IMG/VR virus record: IMGVR_UViG_3300000563_000013
Location: 1-25,567 of that record
Direction: 5' to 3' (one strand)
Source: a virus
Length of the DNA: 25,567 bases
Positions within the stretch are counted from its first letter, which is position 1. Each line of letters starts with the position of its first letter. The notes under the pieces were generated by a model. The model was given only the letters and a program-made list of their open reading frames with translations, had not been told where the DNA came from and ran no database searches. Positions 15,494 through 22,523 of this stretch are shown piece after piece. The position numbers and the translations under genes were made by a program.

Positions 15494-15997
15494 ATGATTA
15501 ATAATTCATTTCTTTATGAAATTAAGATTGACGATGAAACCGGAAGACCATATATTAAATTACCAGATGACTACGAAGACAAAGCAGAAGATAAGTTTAT
15601 GGCCATTCAATTATGTACATATCTTTTAAATGAAGTGTATGAAAAAAGATATGGTAAAATCCTTGGTGAATTTGGTGATGACGAAGAAAAAGTGAAAGAA
15701 CTTACCGATAGCGATGAATTTTTGGCGTTTGATATTACACTTGATTTTTTAAATGATGTTGCCGAATCAACAGGAGATATTTTAATGGAGCAAATGAAAA
15801 GTACTGCTGAAATGAAAACGATGCTGAATAATAGTTATTTATTTCAAGTAAATTCATATGATGATTTAAAGAATGTTAAACCCAAGAACAACTTATTTGG
15901 TGGTTCGCTATATGATAGGTTTGATGGAATGAAAGTTAGGGTTGTTGATGAGGATTGTATTTATGTTTACGATAATGATAAATGGAAGAAAAAATAA
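15494..15997 (+). CDS. Hypothetical acidic protein
   Basis: This 167-residue protein is strongly acidic and mostly helical in the middle (residues 30-105), with a short C-terminal strand region (MKVRVVDEDCIYVYDNDKWK) that looks like a small beta hairpin. No known domain, membrane span or catalytic motif was seen. It is first in the plus-strand operon driven by the host-type promoter at 15426, with the helicase downstream. That suggests an early or middle function, perhaps linked to DNA metabolism, but only by position. Confidence 0.65.
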   Translation: MINNSFLYEIKIDDETGRPYIKLPDDYEDKAEDKFMAIQLCTYLLNEVYEKRYGKILGEFGDDEEKVKELTDSDEFLAFDITLDFLNDVAESTGDILMEQMKSTAEMKTMLNNSYLFQVNSYDDLKNVKPKNNLFGGSLYDRFDGMKVRVVDEDCIYVYDNDKWKKK

Positions 15998-16022
15998 TTT
16001 TATTTAATAACACTAAAATTTT

Positions 16023-16151
16023 ATGTTTGACGAAAAAGAATTTTTTGGAATTAACAACGGAACGACTTATGTGATAAACATTTCATACATATATGGAAAT
16101 ATGTATTATGAAAATGTTAATACCACATACGAAACAATAACATTTTACTAA
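16023..16151 (+). CDS. Small hypothetical protein (42 residues)
   Basis: This short ATG frame fills the gap between the acidic protein and the helicase. It starts 25 bases after one gene and stops 8 bases before the next. The product (MFDEKEFFGINNGTTYVINI then a Y/N-rich tail) would form a short beta meander. The tight fit between neighbours and the A-rich leader support it; no relatives are recognised. Confidence 0.5.
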   Translation: MFDEKEFFGINNGTTYVINISYIYGNMYYENVNTTYETITFY

Positions 16152-16159
16152 AAAATAAT

Positions 16160-17644
16160 ATGAAGGCAACAAAAGAGCAGATAAGGTTTTGGAAATTTTT
16201 AAAGAAAAGACCTGAAAATATATTGATAAAAGCATATGCTGGAACCGGTAAAACTTTCACTATTGTTGAGGGTTTGAAATACATTCCTTCAGATAAAAAA
16301 ATAACGTATTTAGCATTTAATAGACACATAAAGGAAGATTTGGAAGCAAAACTTCCCAATCACGTTAAATGTTATACCACATATGGTGTTGGTTTGGGTG
16401 CATTAAAAAAGGTTTATGGTGATAAAACCAAATTTGATGAATTTAAGATTGATAAAATCATAAAAAGTAAGTCAAAAACTTGGGGGTTAGAACAAGAATT
16501 TAAAACAACAGCAAAAGTTGAAGAATATTTAAATTCAATGAAAAAACTTGTTAATTTATGTAAATTAACACTAACAATCAAACCAGATTTTATTTCATTA
16601 TTGGCATCAAAACATTCGTTAAGGATGTTGACCGATAAAAAACACGTAAAGCGTGTTTTAAAGGTGCTGGATGCATCTACTCAAAATATGGATACATTCG
16701 ATTATGTTGATATGATATACATTCCAGCGACAGATAAAAAGATTTGGATGTATCCACAAGATTATATTGTGGTGGATGAGATTCAAGATTTGAATATGTG
16801 TCAAATCAGAATCATCCAAAAAATGTTAAAAAAGGATAGGGTTAGTAAAAAAGTTTTGGGTAGGTTAATTGCTGTTGGCGATTTCTTTCAAAATATTTAT
16901 GGTTTTAATGGTTGTACCGAAAAGTCTTTTGAATGGTTTGAAAAATATCCAAATACTGAAATAATGACGTTATCTACATCGTTTAGATGTTCAAAAAACG
17001 TTATAAAAGAAGCTCAAAGAATTGTTCCTGAAATTAAGGCAATGGATGATGCCCCGGAAGGAAGTGTTAGGCGTGGAAATGTGCTTGAAGAAGCAAAAGA
17101 TGGGGATTTTGTTTTGTGTAGAACAACAGCACCACTAGTTGCTTTGTTTTTCCAATTTTTGGTACAAAAAAAGAAGGTTGTTATTAAAGGAAGCGATATT
17201 GGATTGGGTTTAATACAATTAATCGGTAAAATAAAAACAATTGATGAACTCAACGAATATTGGACTGATGAAATTAATAAATATAAATTCGAATTAAAAA
17301 GAAAAGGTATATTAAACCCATATGAACACAGTGGTTTTGTTAGTTTAGATGATAAGGTTTCAACACTTCTTTTTATTTCAAAAATGGCCACAGACATTAA
17401 TGATTTAAAAACAAAGATTAACACAATATTTACGGATAAATTACAAGGCATTGTGTTAAGTACAATTCACAAAATAAAGGGATTGGAAGCCGATAATGTT
17501 TTTATTGTAAGACCCGACAAACTACCATTGCCAAACGCAAAGGGGTGGGAATACGCACAGGAAATGAACTTAAAATACGTTGCTATTACAAGAGCAAAAA
17601 ATAATTTAATTGTTGACAATAATTGGACTGATGAAGAACAATGA
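16160..17644 (+). CDS. Superfamily 1 DNA helicase (UvrD/Rep-like)
   Basis: The product is an ATP-driven DNA helicase, probably for replication or recombination in the role T4 gives to Dda or UvrD-type proteins. Its 494 residues show the full motif set. Motif I is AYAGTGKT at 25-32 and motif Ia includes TYLAFNRH at 49-56. Motif II is VVDEIQD at 204-210 and motif III GDFFQNIYGFNG at 240-251. Motif IV includes LSTSFRCS at 271-278. Motif V is LSTIHKIKGLEADNVFI at 433-449 and motif VI KYVAITRAKNNL at 472-483. It is short for UvrD (about 720) and lacks most of the 1B and 2B subdomains, closer in size to Dda (439). It overlaps the next gene by 14 bases. Polarity and partners cannot be read from the sequence. 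Confidence 0.9.
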   Translation: MKATKEQIRFWKFLKKRPENILIKAYAGTGKTFTIVEGLKYIPSDKKITYLAFNRHIKEDLEAKLPNHVKCYTTYGVGLGALKKVYGDKTKFDEFKIDKIIKSKSKTWGLEQEFKTTAKVEEYLNSMKKLVNLCKLTLTIKPDFISLLASKHSLRMLTDKKHVKRVLKVLDASTQNMDTFDYVDMIYIPATDKKIWMYPQDYIVVDEIQDLNMCQIRIIQKMLKKDRVSKKVLGRLIAVGDFFQNIYGFNGCTEKSFEWFEKYPNTEIMTLSTSFRCSKNVIKEAQRIVPEIKAMDDAPEGSVRRGNVLEEAKDGDFVLCRTTAPLVALFFQFLVQKKKVVIKGSDIGLGLIQLIGKIKTIDELNEYWTDEINKYKFELKRKGILNPYEHSGFVSLDDKVSTLLFISKMATDINDLKTKINTIFTDKLQGIVLSTIHKIKGLEADNVFIVRPDKLPLPNAKGWEYAQEMNLKYVAITRAKNNLIVDNNWTDEEQ

Positions 17645-17921
17645 AACCATAACAAAAACAGTAAAAATTGAAGACGAAAAAAGGTTGAGGTTTTTTATTG
17701 AAATTGATTTAATATCGGAATCACTGAAAATTCGTGGACAATACAGGATTCTATCACCAACAATTCAGTGGATTGATATCACCAAACCTTCTATATGTGA
17801 TTTTTCTGAAGAATCAGTTGAGAATACATTTTCTGAACTATATAAAATAATGGAAAAAAAAGTTAATAAAACCGAAACTTTTATTGAAAGAGTTTTGGCG
17901 ATTACAAAAGTATCGTTTTAA
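17631..17921 (+). CDS. Hypothetical small protein after helicase
   Basis: I place the start at the ATG at 17631, which overlaps the helicase end by 14 bases; a TTG at 17610 in frame is less likely. The product of 96 residues has an N-terminal beta region (LRFFIEIDLISESLKIRGQY) and a C-terminal helix (ENTFSELYKIMEKKVNK). No known family was seen. Translational coupling to the helicase suggests a partner or accessory role, by inference only. Confidence 0.6.
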   Translation: MKNNETITKTVKIEDEKRLRFFIEIDLISESLKIRGQYRILSPTIQWIDITKPSICDFSEESVENTFSELYKIMEKKVNKTETFIERVLAITKVSF

Positions 17922-17992
17922 ACTTCTTCAACGTCAGCAGAAAAAACGGGTTCGTGAACTATCGGATGCGCTGTAGTCACAAATTTCTTCAT
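17918..17992 (-). CDS. Possible 24-residue peptide
   Basis: In the gap between the helicase operon and the membrane-protein pair, a minus-strand ATG frame encodes MKKFVTTAHPIVHEPVFSAD plus four residues. Its stop overlaps the end of the plus-strand gene by 4 bases. The composition is protein-like and the stretch is somewhat less AT-rich than its surroundings, but the size makes chance likely. Confidence 0.25.
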   Translation of the reverse strand: MKKFVTTAHPIVHEPVFSADVEEV

Positions 17993-18015
17993 TCACGATT
18001 TAAATCATTTTTTTT

Positions 18016-18417
18016 TCATTTCATAAAAATTTTGCTATAAAATAATTGGAATGTTGTTGTGAAGATTAAATACATTAAAGCAAAGTCAATTAAACCACTA
18101 AATACGGGCTTGTAAATCACAATACATACCATAAAACAAGTAAACATTAAGCCTTGAAAAAAATGCCAAGCATCAGTAAATCTAACGAACCATCTACTAC
18201 TTCCCCAAAACCTTTCTCCTTGTTCGGGATTACCATTTTTCCATTTATTTTTCCAACTAACACTTGGATTCCACCAATTTTTGCTGAAATTAACAAAAAT
18301 ACTTGTTTGATATCTATAACTCAAAACATCCATTATGGCATTTGAGATTGCTGCAATAATAAGCAATGTTATTAACAATACGGTTGTCATAATTACGAAT
18401 TTCTCTTTCTTTTCCAA
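18016..18417 (-). CDS. Multi-span membrane protein
   Basis: This 133-residue protein has a hydrophobic segment near the N-terminus (about 8-30), then a W-rich soluble loop (NWWNPSVSWKNKWKNGNPEQ, then GERFWGSSRWFVRFTDAWHF), and two further hydrophobic stretches (about 87-105 and 108-127). The loop pattern SWKNKW...G-S-S...TDAWHF is one I associate with small membrane proteins of Bacteroidetes, from memory and without certainty. It overlaps the upstream membrane gene by 25 bases and is presumably co-transcribed with it. The function is unknown; a host-derived envelope protein carried by the phage is plausible. Confidence 0.6.
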   Translation of the reverse strand: MEKKEKFVIMTTVLLITLLIIAAISNAIMDVLSYRYQTSIFVNFSKNWWNPSVSWKNKWKNGNPEQGERFWGSSRWFVRFTDAWHFFQGLMFTCFMVCIVIYKPVFSGLIDFALMYLIFTTTFQLFYSKIFMK

Positions 18418-18629
18418 GTACGATAAGGATTAATTATCCAAGCATAAATTATTGGAATAATAATCATTATGGTAATATATGCCATCGGAATTAATGGGAT
18501 TAAAACCCACCAAGTATTTTCTAAATTAAAATGTGTGACGACAATACCACTAATAACAGCCAAAACAATGGCAAAAACAATCCTATAAAATTTAGAGTGT
18601 CTAATTCTTTCTAAAATGTTACCTATCAT
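18393..18629 (-). CDS. Small two-span membrane protein
   Basis: This 78-residue protein has two hydrophobic segments (about 15-34 and 40-66) separated by NLENTWWVL, and a positively charged C-terminus (PYRTWKRKRNS) that would face the cytoplasm. A late-type element lies only 12 bases before the ATG, so it is probably made late, together with the overlapping membrane gene downstream. Two-span late proteins can be holins; size and timing fit, but no lytic enzyme is adjacent and nothing else supports that role. Confidence 0.55.
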   Translation of the reverse strand: MIGNILERIRHSKFYRIVFAIVLAVISGIVVTHFNLENTWWVLIPLIPMAYITIMIIIPIIYAWIINPYRTWKRKRNS

Positions 18630-18641
18630 AATAATTTTTTA

Positions 18642-18650
18642 TATAAATAC
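18642..18650 (-). promoter_or_regulatory. Late-type element GTATTTATA upstream of membrane-protein pair
   Basis: The minus strand reads GTATTTATATAAAAAATTATT, 12 bases before the ATG at 18629. On the plus strand there is no gene ahead of it for more than 6 kb, so this copy argues for the minus reading. Confidence 0.6.
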
Positions 18651-18883
18651 AGAAATTGTTTTAAAGTGGTCGAATTCGACTGGTTTAGGATGTTCTTATT
18701 TGATTCCACCAGGTTATCGGTCACCATGTCCGTTAAAATGTCCGATAAGCACATTGTGACTACATAATAGTCTCTATATCGCACACACTCTCCTTTCCGG
18801 TCGTATTGAGAAGAAGAAAAAAACAGAAGTTGAGCAAAAGCTGAAAGGCCAATACATTCAAGGTAAAAATTAATCAATTAAGA
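18651..18883. other. Anomalous GC-richer, repeat-bearing non-coding stretch
   Basis: G+C is about 40% over 18661-18840, against roughly 30% around it. It holds a perfect 12-base palindrome GTCGAATTCGAC (18669-18680), a stem TTATCGG (18714-18720) with CCGATAA (18742-18748), a direct repeat ATGTCCG (18726-18732 and 18738-18744), and a GACTA/TAGTC hairpin (18758-18772). A minus-strand frame of 83 codons crosses it but looks unlike local genes. The repeated TGTCCG pattern reminds me of subterminal repeats of IS21-type elements, which would make this an insertion remnant. It lies directly downstream of the GIY-YIG endonuclease. No transposase is present. Confidence 0.4.
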
Positions 18884-20389
18884 TTATTTAACATATGTCC
18901 ATAATTGATTTTTAATGATTTTATTGTTTTTACACCACCTACTAATGGTACTTTGACTCACACCAACAATCACACTCGCATGTTTTGTTGATTCGTATTT
19001 GTTAATGACTTCATTGGTTTTTATGTTTTTCACATACACCGTTCTACATAAAACATTTTTTTGTTTTTCAGACAAACCATTTATCTTTTTTGTTTTGGAT
19101 ATCTTTTCTTTGGTTTTTTCATCCCTCTTTTTTCCCAACCAATATTTAAGAGATTTTTCACTCAATTCTTTTTTCTCAGAATCACTCTTTTTCCTTCCAT
19201 ATTTTTTTGCTTCATCTGTCCCGGCAGTAGCAATTCTTTTATTAATCCACTCATAGGTTTGTTTTTTACCTAAATGAGAACGAGACATTTTTTCAAGTGT
19301 TTCAATTGTTGGGATTGAATTTCTTCCACCATTAGTAATATTATATCCAACTGATTTGTTTGTTGTATTGAATTTCCTAATATAGTATATTTCTTTTTTG
19401 TTTAACCCATCTATAGTTGAGCCAGTGTCAATGATTTTAAATTCAAAATTATCCCAACCATATTTATTAAACGCATTAAGTAGATATTGATTATAAAATT
19501 TATTTAAATTGAACGCACTTTTATATTCATAAATACGTTTATGTAATGGACGTGTGGTTTGCCCAATATATGATTTATTATTAACTAAGTTTTTTATTTG
19601 ATAAATAAAACCTTGAATTATTTCTTGATTTTCATTTATAAAAAGTTCATATCTAATTTTACCACAATTCCATAGTTTTATTAAATTACTTAAATTTTTC
19701 TTTTTTTCATCCTCACATATATTACTATTTTTTAAATATTTTGTACCATATGTATATTTATGAAACAATCCATCTCTTTCAATGTGATAATATTGAAAAT
19801 CTGGTTGAATGTTTTTTACATTTTTAAATCCATTAGATATGTAGATATTATTCGCTTTATTTACAATATTTAAATCAGCGTATGATATGATTTTATTGGG
19901 TTTATAATCGGAAATGAATTGTTTAAGAATTTTATTGAAAATACCAACCAATATAACACCAGTTTTTACTGAAAATCTTGATAGTTCATAATCACCATTA
20001 GTTAGATTATGTGTCATACGATTACTATCATTAAACGACATAACACTTAATAGTTCGTTACAATAATAAGCACCATAATTAATTTGAGATTTTACTGTAC
20101 CTTGTATGTGGTTTTTATTGAGAAACTCGTTTTTTTCATTACTATTGATTTGTTTTATTATGCATTTCCTTGCATTCACTTTAGTTTGATTAATAAAGAT
20201 AAGTTTATTAATTTTATCTTTTATTAATGGTTTATGGTTTTTTAAATCAATATAATTATATATAATACAATTATCATATTTTAAAAGAAATTCTTCTTTG
20301 ATTTTTTTTAAATCACCTTTATTTAATGTAATAAAATCATGTTTATTTAAAAACAATATTATTGTTCTATTAATTATCAATCTTTTCAT
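18884..20389 (-). CDS. GIY-YIG homing endonuclease with N-terminal GNAT-like domain
   Basis: This 501-residue composite starts (residues 38-66) with what looks like the tail of a Vsr-like nuclease, without catalytic residues. Residues 73-250 are the GNAT-like domain, strikingly similar to residues 299-478 of the protein at 1347-2798; for example both have NEFLNKNHIQG. A GIY-YIG nuclease follows: GFIYQIKNLVNNKSYIGQTT at 260-279, R285, catalytic E333 in KKEIYYI, and GYNITNGG at 348-355. Then come NUMOD3-type DNA-binding repeats (SHLGKK at 371-376, SLKYWLGKK at 413-421) and a NUMOD1-type helix-turn-helix (ESTKHASVIVGVSQSTISRW, 466-485). It overlaps the upstream gene by 20 bases. The domains look intact, so activity is likely. 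Confidence 0.85.
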   Translation of the reverse strand: MKRLIINRTIILFLNKHDFITLNKGDLKKIKEEFLLKYDNCIIYNYIDLKNHKPLIKDKINKLIFINQTKVNARKCIIKQINSNEKNEFLNKNHIQGTVKSQINYGAYYCNELLSVMSFNDSNRMTHNLTNGDYELSRFSVKTGVILVGIFNKILKQFISDYKPNKIISYADLNIVNKANNIYISNGFKNVKNIQPDFQYYHIERDGLFHKYTYGTKYLKNSNICEDEKKKNLSNLIKLWNCGKIRYELFINENQEIIQGFIYQIKNLVNNKSYIGQTTRPLHKRIYEYKSAFNLNKFYNQYLLNAFNKYGWDNFEFKIIDTGSTIDGLNKKEIYYIRKFNTTNKSVGYNITNGGRNSIPTIETLEKMSRSHLGKKQTYEWINKRIATAGTDEAKKYGRKKSDSEKKELSEKSLKYWLGKKRDEKTKEKISKTKKINGLSEKQKNVLCRTVYVKNIKTNEVINKYESTKHASVIVGVSQSTISRWCKNNKIIKNQLWTYVK

Positions 20390-20729
20390 ATATTCTATTT
20401 AATAAAATTAATGTTCTTTTTGATATGTTGGGCGATAAAAAAAATCTATTTCTCGAATTTGTATAATCTAAGTTGGTGTTAAATTGTTCTTTAGTTATAT
20501 CAATAATATCACCAGTTTCTTTATGTTTTAAAAACCAATGTGTAATTCCGTTAACTTTAATGGTAGCTGGTGTATAGTTTATTTTTTCATCGTCATCAAG
20601 TAAATAATATAATGCTTCGGTAGCAACATAACAGTGACCATAAAGTGGGTTATTTCTTATAGGAGTTATTTTCTTATTAAGTAAGTCAGATGATAATGAT
20701 TTTTGAATGATTTCAATAATTTCGTTCAT
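20370..20729 (-). CDS. Small phage protein with Cys/His/Asp arrangement
   Basis: The start is taken at the ATG at 20729; upstream in-frame codons run into the promoter-like element. In the 119 residues, GHCYVATEALYYLL places C33 at the head of a helix, GITHWFLKHKETGDIIDIT places H64 and D77 in successive strands, and EQF follows. Cys on a helix with His and Asp on strands is the papain/transglutaminase-like catalytic order. This GHCYVxxEALY ... THWF ... IDxTxxQF pattern is familiar from phage and bacterial hypothetical proteins, but I cannot name the family. It lies just downstream of the capsid gene terminator with its own late-type element, so it is likely made late. A peptidase or amidase role is inference. 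Confidence 0.6.
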   Translation of the reverse strand: MNEIIEIIQKSLSSDLLNKKITPIRNNPLYGHCYVATEALYYLLDDDEKINYTPATIKVNGITHWFLKHKETGDIIDITKEQFNTNLDYTNSRNRFFLSPNISKRTLILLNRIYEKIDN

Positions 20730-20747
20730 GTTATATATGTGTTTATG

Positions 20748-20756
20748 CATAAATAC
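20748..20756 (-). promoter_or_regulatory. Variant late-type element GTATTTATG
   Basis: The minus strand reads GTATTTATG, one base off the usual form, 18 bases before the ATG at 20729. On the plus strand it would only transcribe antisense to the capsid gene. Confidence 0.4.
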
Positions 20757-20770
20757 GTACAAAGATAAAA

Positions 20771-20797
20771 AAAAGGGTTGAAAAATCCAACCCTTTT
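20771..20797 (-). terminator. Terminator after major capsid gene
   Basis: AAAAGGGTTG (20771-20780) pairs with CAACCCTTTT (20788-20797), a 10-pair stem with a 7-base loop. On the minus strand it runs into eight T. It lies 20 bases after the capsid stop codon and separates it from the next late unit. Confidence 0.85.
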
Positions 20798-20817
20798 GTT
20801 GTTAATATCAATTAAGA

Positions 20818-22497
20818 TTATCTCAAATCACCAATACCAAATGTTTGCAATCCATCGCAGAAGATACGTCCGTAGTAACGGTTAAGAACCATTTTCTTAG
20901 CGTAACGTGTCATAATACCACGAATCGGAGTGAAATCAAATGGGTTGTACATTACAGGAGTTAACTGCATAGGTACATACGGTGCGTATATGTAACCGGT
21001 TTCCAAGATAGAAGTACCTTTATGTCCAATTAAAACGGTGTTTGCAGGAGCATAAGGGTCACGATATACTTGGTAACGACCACTCAACGTACCGATTTTC
21101 TCAATACCCATATTATATTTGTCCTGTTCTGGATGAGCGTTAGATACGTGGAAGTATTCTAAGTCATCAAATACAGCACTAACTTCAGGAGAAACCACTA
21201 CCCAAGAAGCACCACCACGAAGGGTTGATTTGTGAATTTGAGCAGAAATTTGGTTAATCTTGGTGATTAACGTCTGGTTCCAGTCCTTCTGAACACCGTG
21301 ATAAGTGTTAGTTTGCTTACGCAATCCGTTGTAGTCCCAACGAGTTGTCCAAGCAGCACCTCTTCTAAGGTCACGCAAGATTTCACGGTCAATTTCAGCA
21401 GCCATTTGTTCTGAAAGAAGAGCGGTTAACTCAGCTTCAGCGTCAATGTTGTGGAATGCACTAACGTCTTGTGCTAATTCAGGAGTCCAAGCAGCACGCA
21501 TTTTACGAGTTTCAACAGTAACAGTAACTTGATCCAATTGGAAAGTTACCTCTGCCATACGGCTGTCTTCTTCAAGGTCATCATATACCCTGTAAGATGC
21601 TGTGAATGTTGTTCCAGTATCACCAGTCAATGCTTCATAACCATCAGTACCAGGATATGTTAAGTCAACATTAAGAAGGATTTCTCCTTGTCTGTTAACA
21701 ATTGCCTGACCATATTTTTGAACTTTCACGTGGAAAGGAACTGGTTTACCAGCATCAATGCTATACTTATCGTAAGCAGCAGGAGCATTCAAGTCGTTAT
21801 CGGCAGTAAGCCTCAAACCAGCCAAGAAACTTTCGGTATCAATTGGAGTACCTGCTGGTCCAACCAATCTACCGTCATCAGTAGTACTAAAACCATCAAG
21901 TTTAACAGTAATGTACTTGTCACCAATTACACCATCTTCAACTGTAGTTGCACCAGTAATTATTTCGAAACTACCTTTTGAACGATCAAAAAGACCTTCA
22001 CCTTCTTCATCGTATTCTGTTGCGTAAAACGCATCATATAATGAACGTTCTTCAAAGCGAGTTTTACCACTTGCTGGTGTGCTTGCGGCGTTACGATACG
22101 CACCATCAGGTGAAGTATGTTTGTTACCGTCAATGTGTGTGTTATCTCTGTCTTGTACTCTAACACTAGCTTTTGGGTTGATGTAATACAATTTACCCAA
22201 AGGCAAGTTCAATGCCTGTACAGATACGATATCATTTGCCAATAATTTAGCAAATACCCTGCGAATTACTGGAAACGCAACAGTCTCAAACTGACCAGAA
22301 CTTGCAGAGTCGGTTGACTCATTGATCATATGAGAAAGCTGGTTCTCGAACAATTGAGCGCAGTTTTCTTTAACATTACCTTCAAGACCTTCAAGCAAAC
22401 CTAATTTTTCCCAACGGCTTGTGGTAATTTCTCTTTGTTCACGAAGTTGTTTTAAACCAATGTTACCAACTTCGCCACTTTCAACTAAAAATCCCAT
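20818..22497 (-). CDS. 23: Major capsid protein, gp23-like
   Basis: At 559 residues this is close to the T4 gp23 precursor (about 520). Residues 50-105 follow gp23 order: a FENQLSHMINESTDSASSGQ segment like T4 ENQ...INESTG, then VAFPVIRRVFAKLLANDIVS and VQALNLPLGKLYYI. The C-terminal third has RAAWTPELAQDVSAFHNIDA, DREILRDLRRGA, and the HKG/YAPYVPMQLTP region typical of HK97-fold T4-type capsids. Possible prohead protease cleavage sites are LVE|S after residue 6 and LLE|G after residue 36, fitting the (L/I)xE rule. The gene is visibly richer in G and C at third positions than its neighbours, as expected for a highly expressed gene. It follows the scaffold gene by 26 bases. Confidence 0.95.
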   Translation of the reverse strand: MGFLVESGEVGNIGLKQLREQREITTSRWEKLGLLEGLEGNVKENCAQLFENQLSHMINESTDSASSGQFETVAFPVIRRVFAKLLANDIVSVQALNLPLGKLYYINPKASVRVQDRDNTHIDGNKHTSPDGAYRNAASTPASGKTRFEERSLYDAFYATEYDEEGEGLFDRSKGSFEIITGATTVEDGVIGDKYITVKLDGFSTTDDGRLVGPAGTPIDTESFLAGLRLTADNDLNAPAAYDKYSIDAGKPVPFHVKVQKYGQAIVNRQGEILLNVDLTYPGTDGYEALTGDTGTTFTASYRVYDDLEEDSRMAEVTFQLDQVTVTVETRKMRAAWTPELAQDVSAFHNIDAEAELTALLSEQMAAEIDREILRDLRRGAAWTTRWDYNGLRKQTNTYHGVQKDWNQTLITKINQISAQIHKSTLRGGASWVVVSPEVSAVFDDLEYFHVSNAHPEQDKYNMGIEKIGTLSGRYQVYRDPYAPANTVLIGHKGTSILETGYIYAPYVPMQLTPVMYNPFDFTPIRGIMTRYAKKMVLNRYYGRIFCDGLQTFGIGDLR

Positions 22498-22523
22498 AAT
22501 AATTATTTTTTTATGTTTTTTTC

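Noticed and set aside
18664-18684. tRNA T-arm-like sequence around GTCGAATTCGAC
   Set aside because: It is a perfect palindrome with no matching acceptor or anticodon arm. No tRNA could be folded here.
18690-18870. Plus-strand fragments in the anomalous stretch: a 25-residue frame at 18690 and a lysine-rich frame ending at 18870
   Set aside because: They lie in different frames with stops between them and have no leader signal. A decayed gene remnant is possible but cannot be shown.
18626-18877. Minus-strand 83-codon frame ending in an ATGA overlap with the membrane protein gene
   Set aside because: Its base composition differs from neighbours, it crosses inverted and direct repeats and the late-type element of the next gene, and the sequence shows no domain. 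It is kept as part of the anomalous stretch, not as a gene.
18651-18883. Group I intron core beside the GIY-YIG gene
   Set aside because: GACTA and TAGTC are present but only 5 bases apart, so they form a simple hairpin and not the P7 pairing. No interrupted host gene flanks the stretch.
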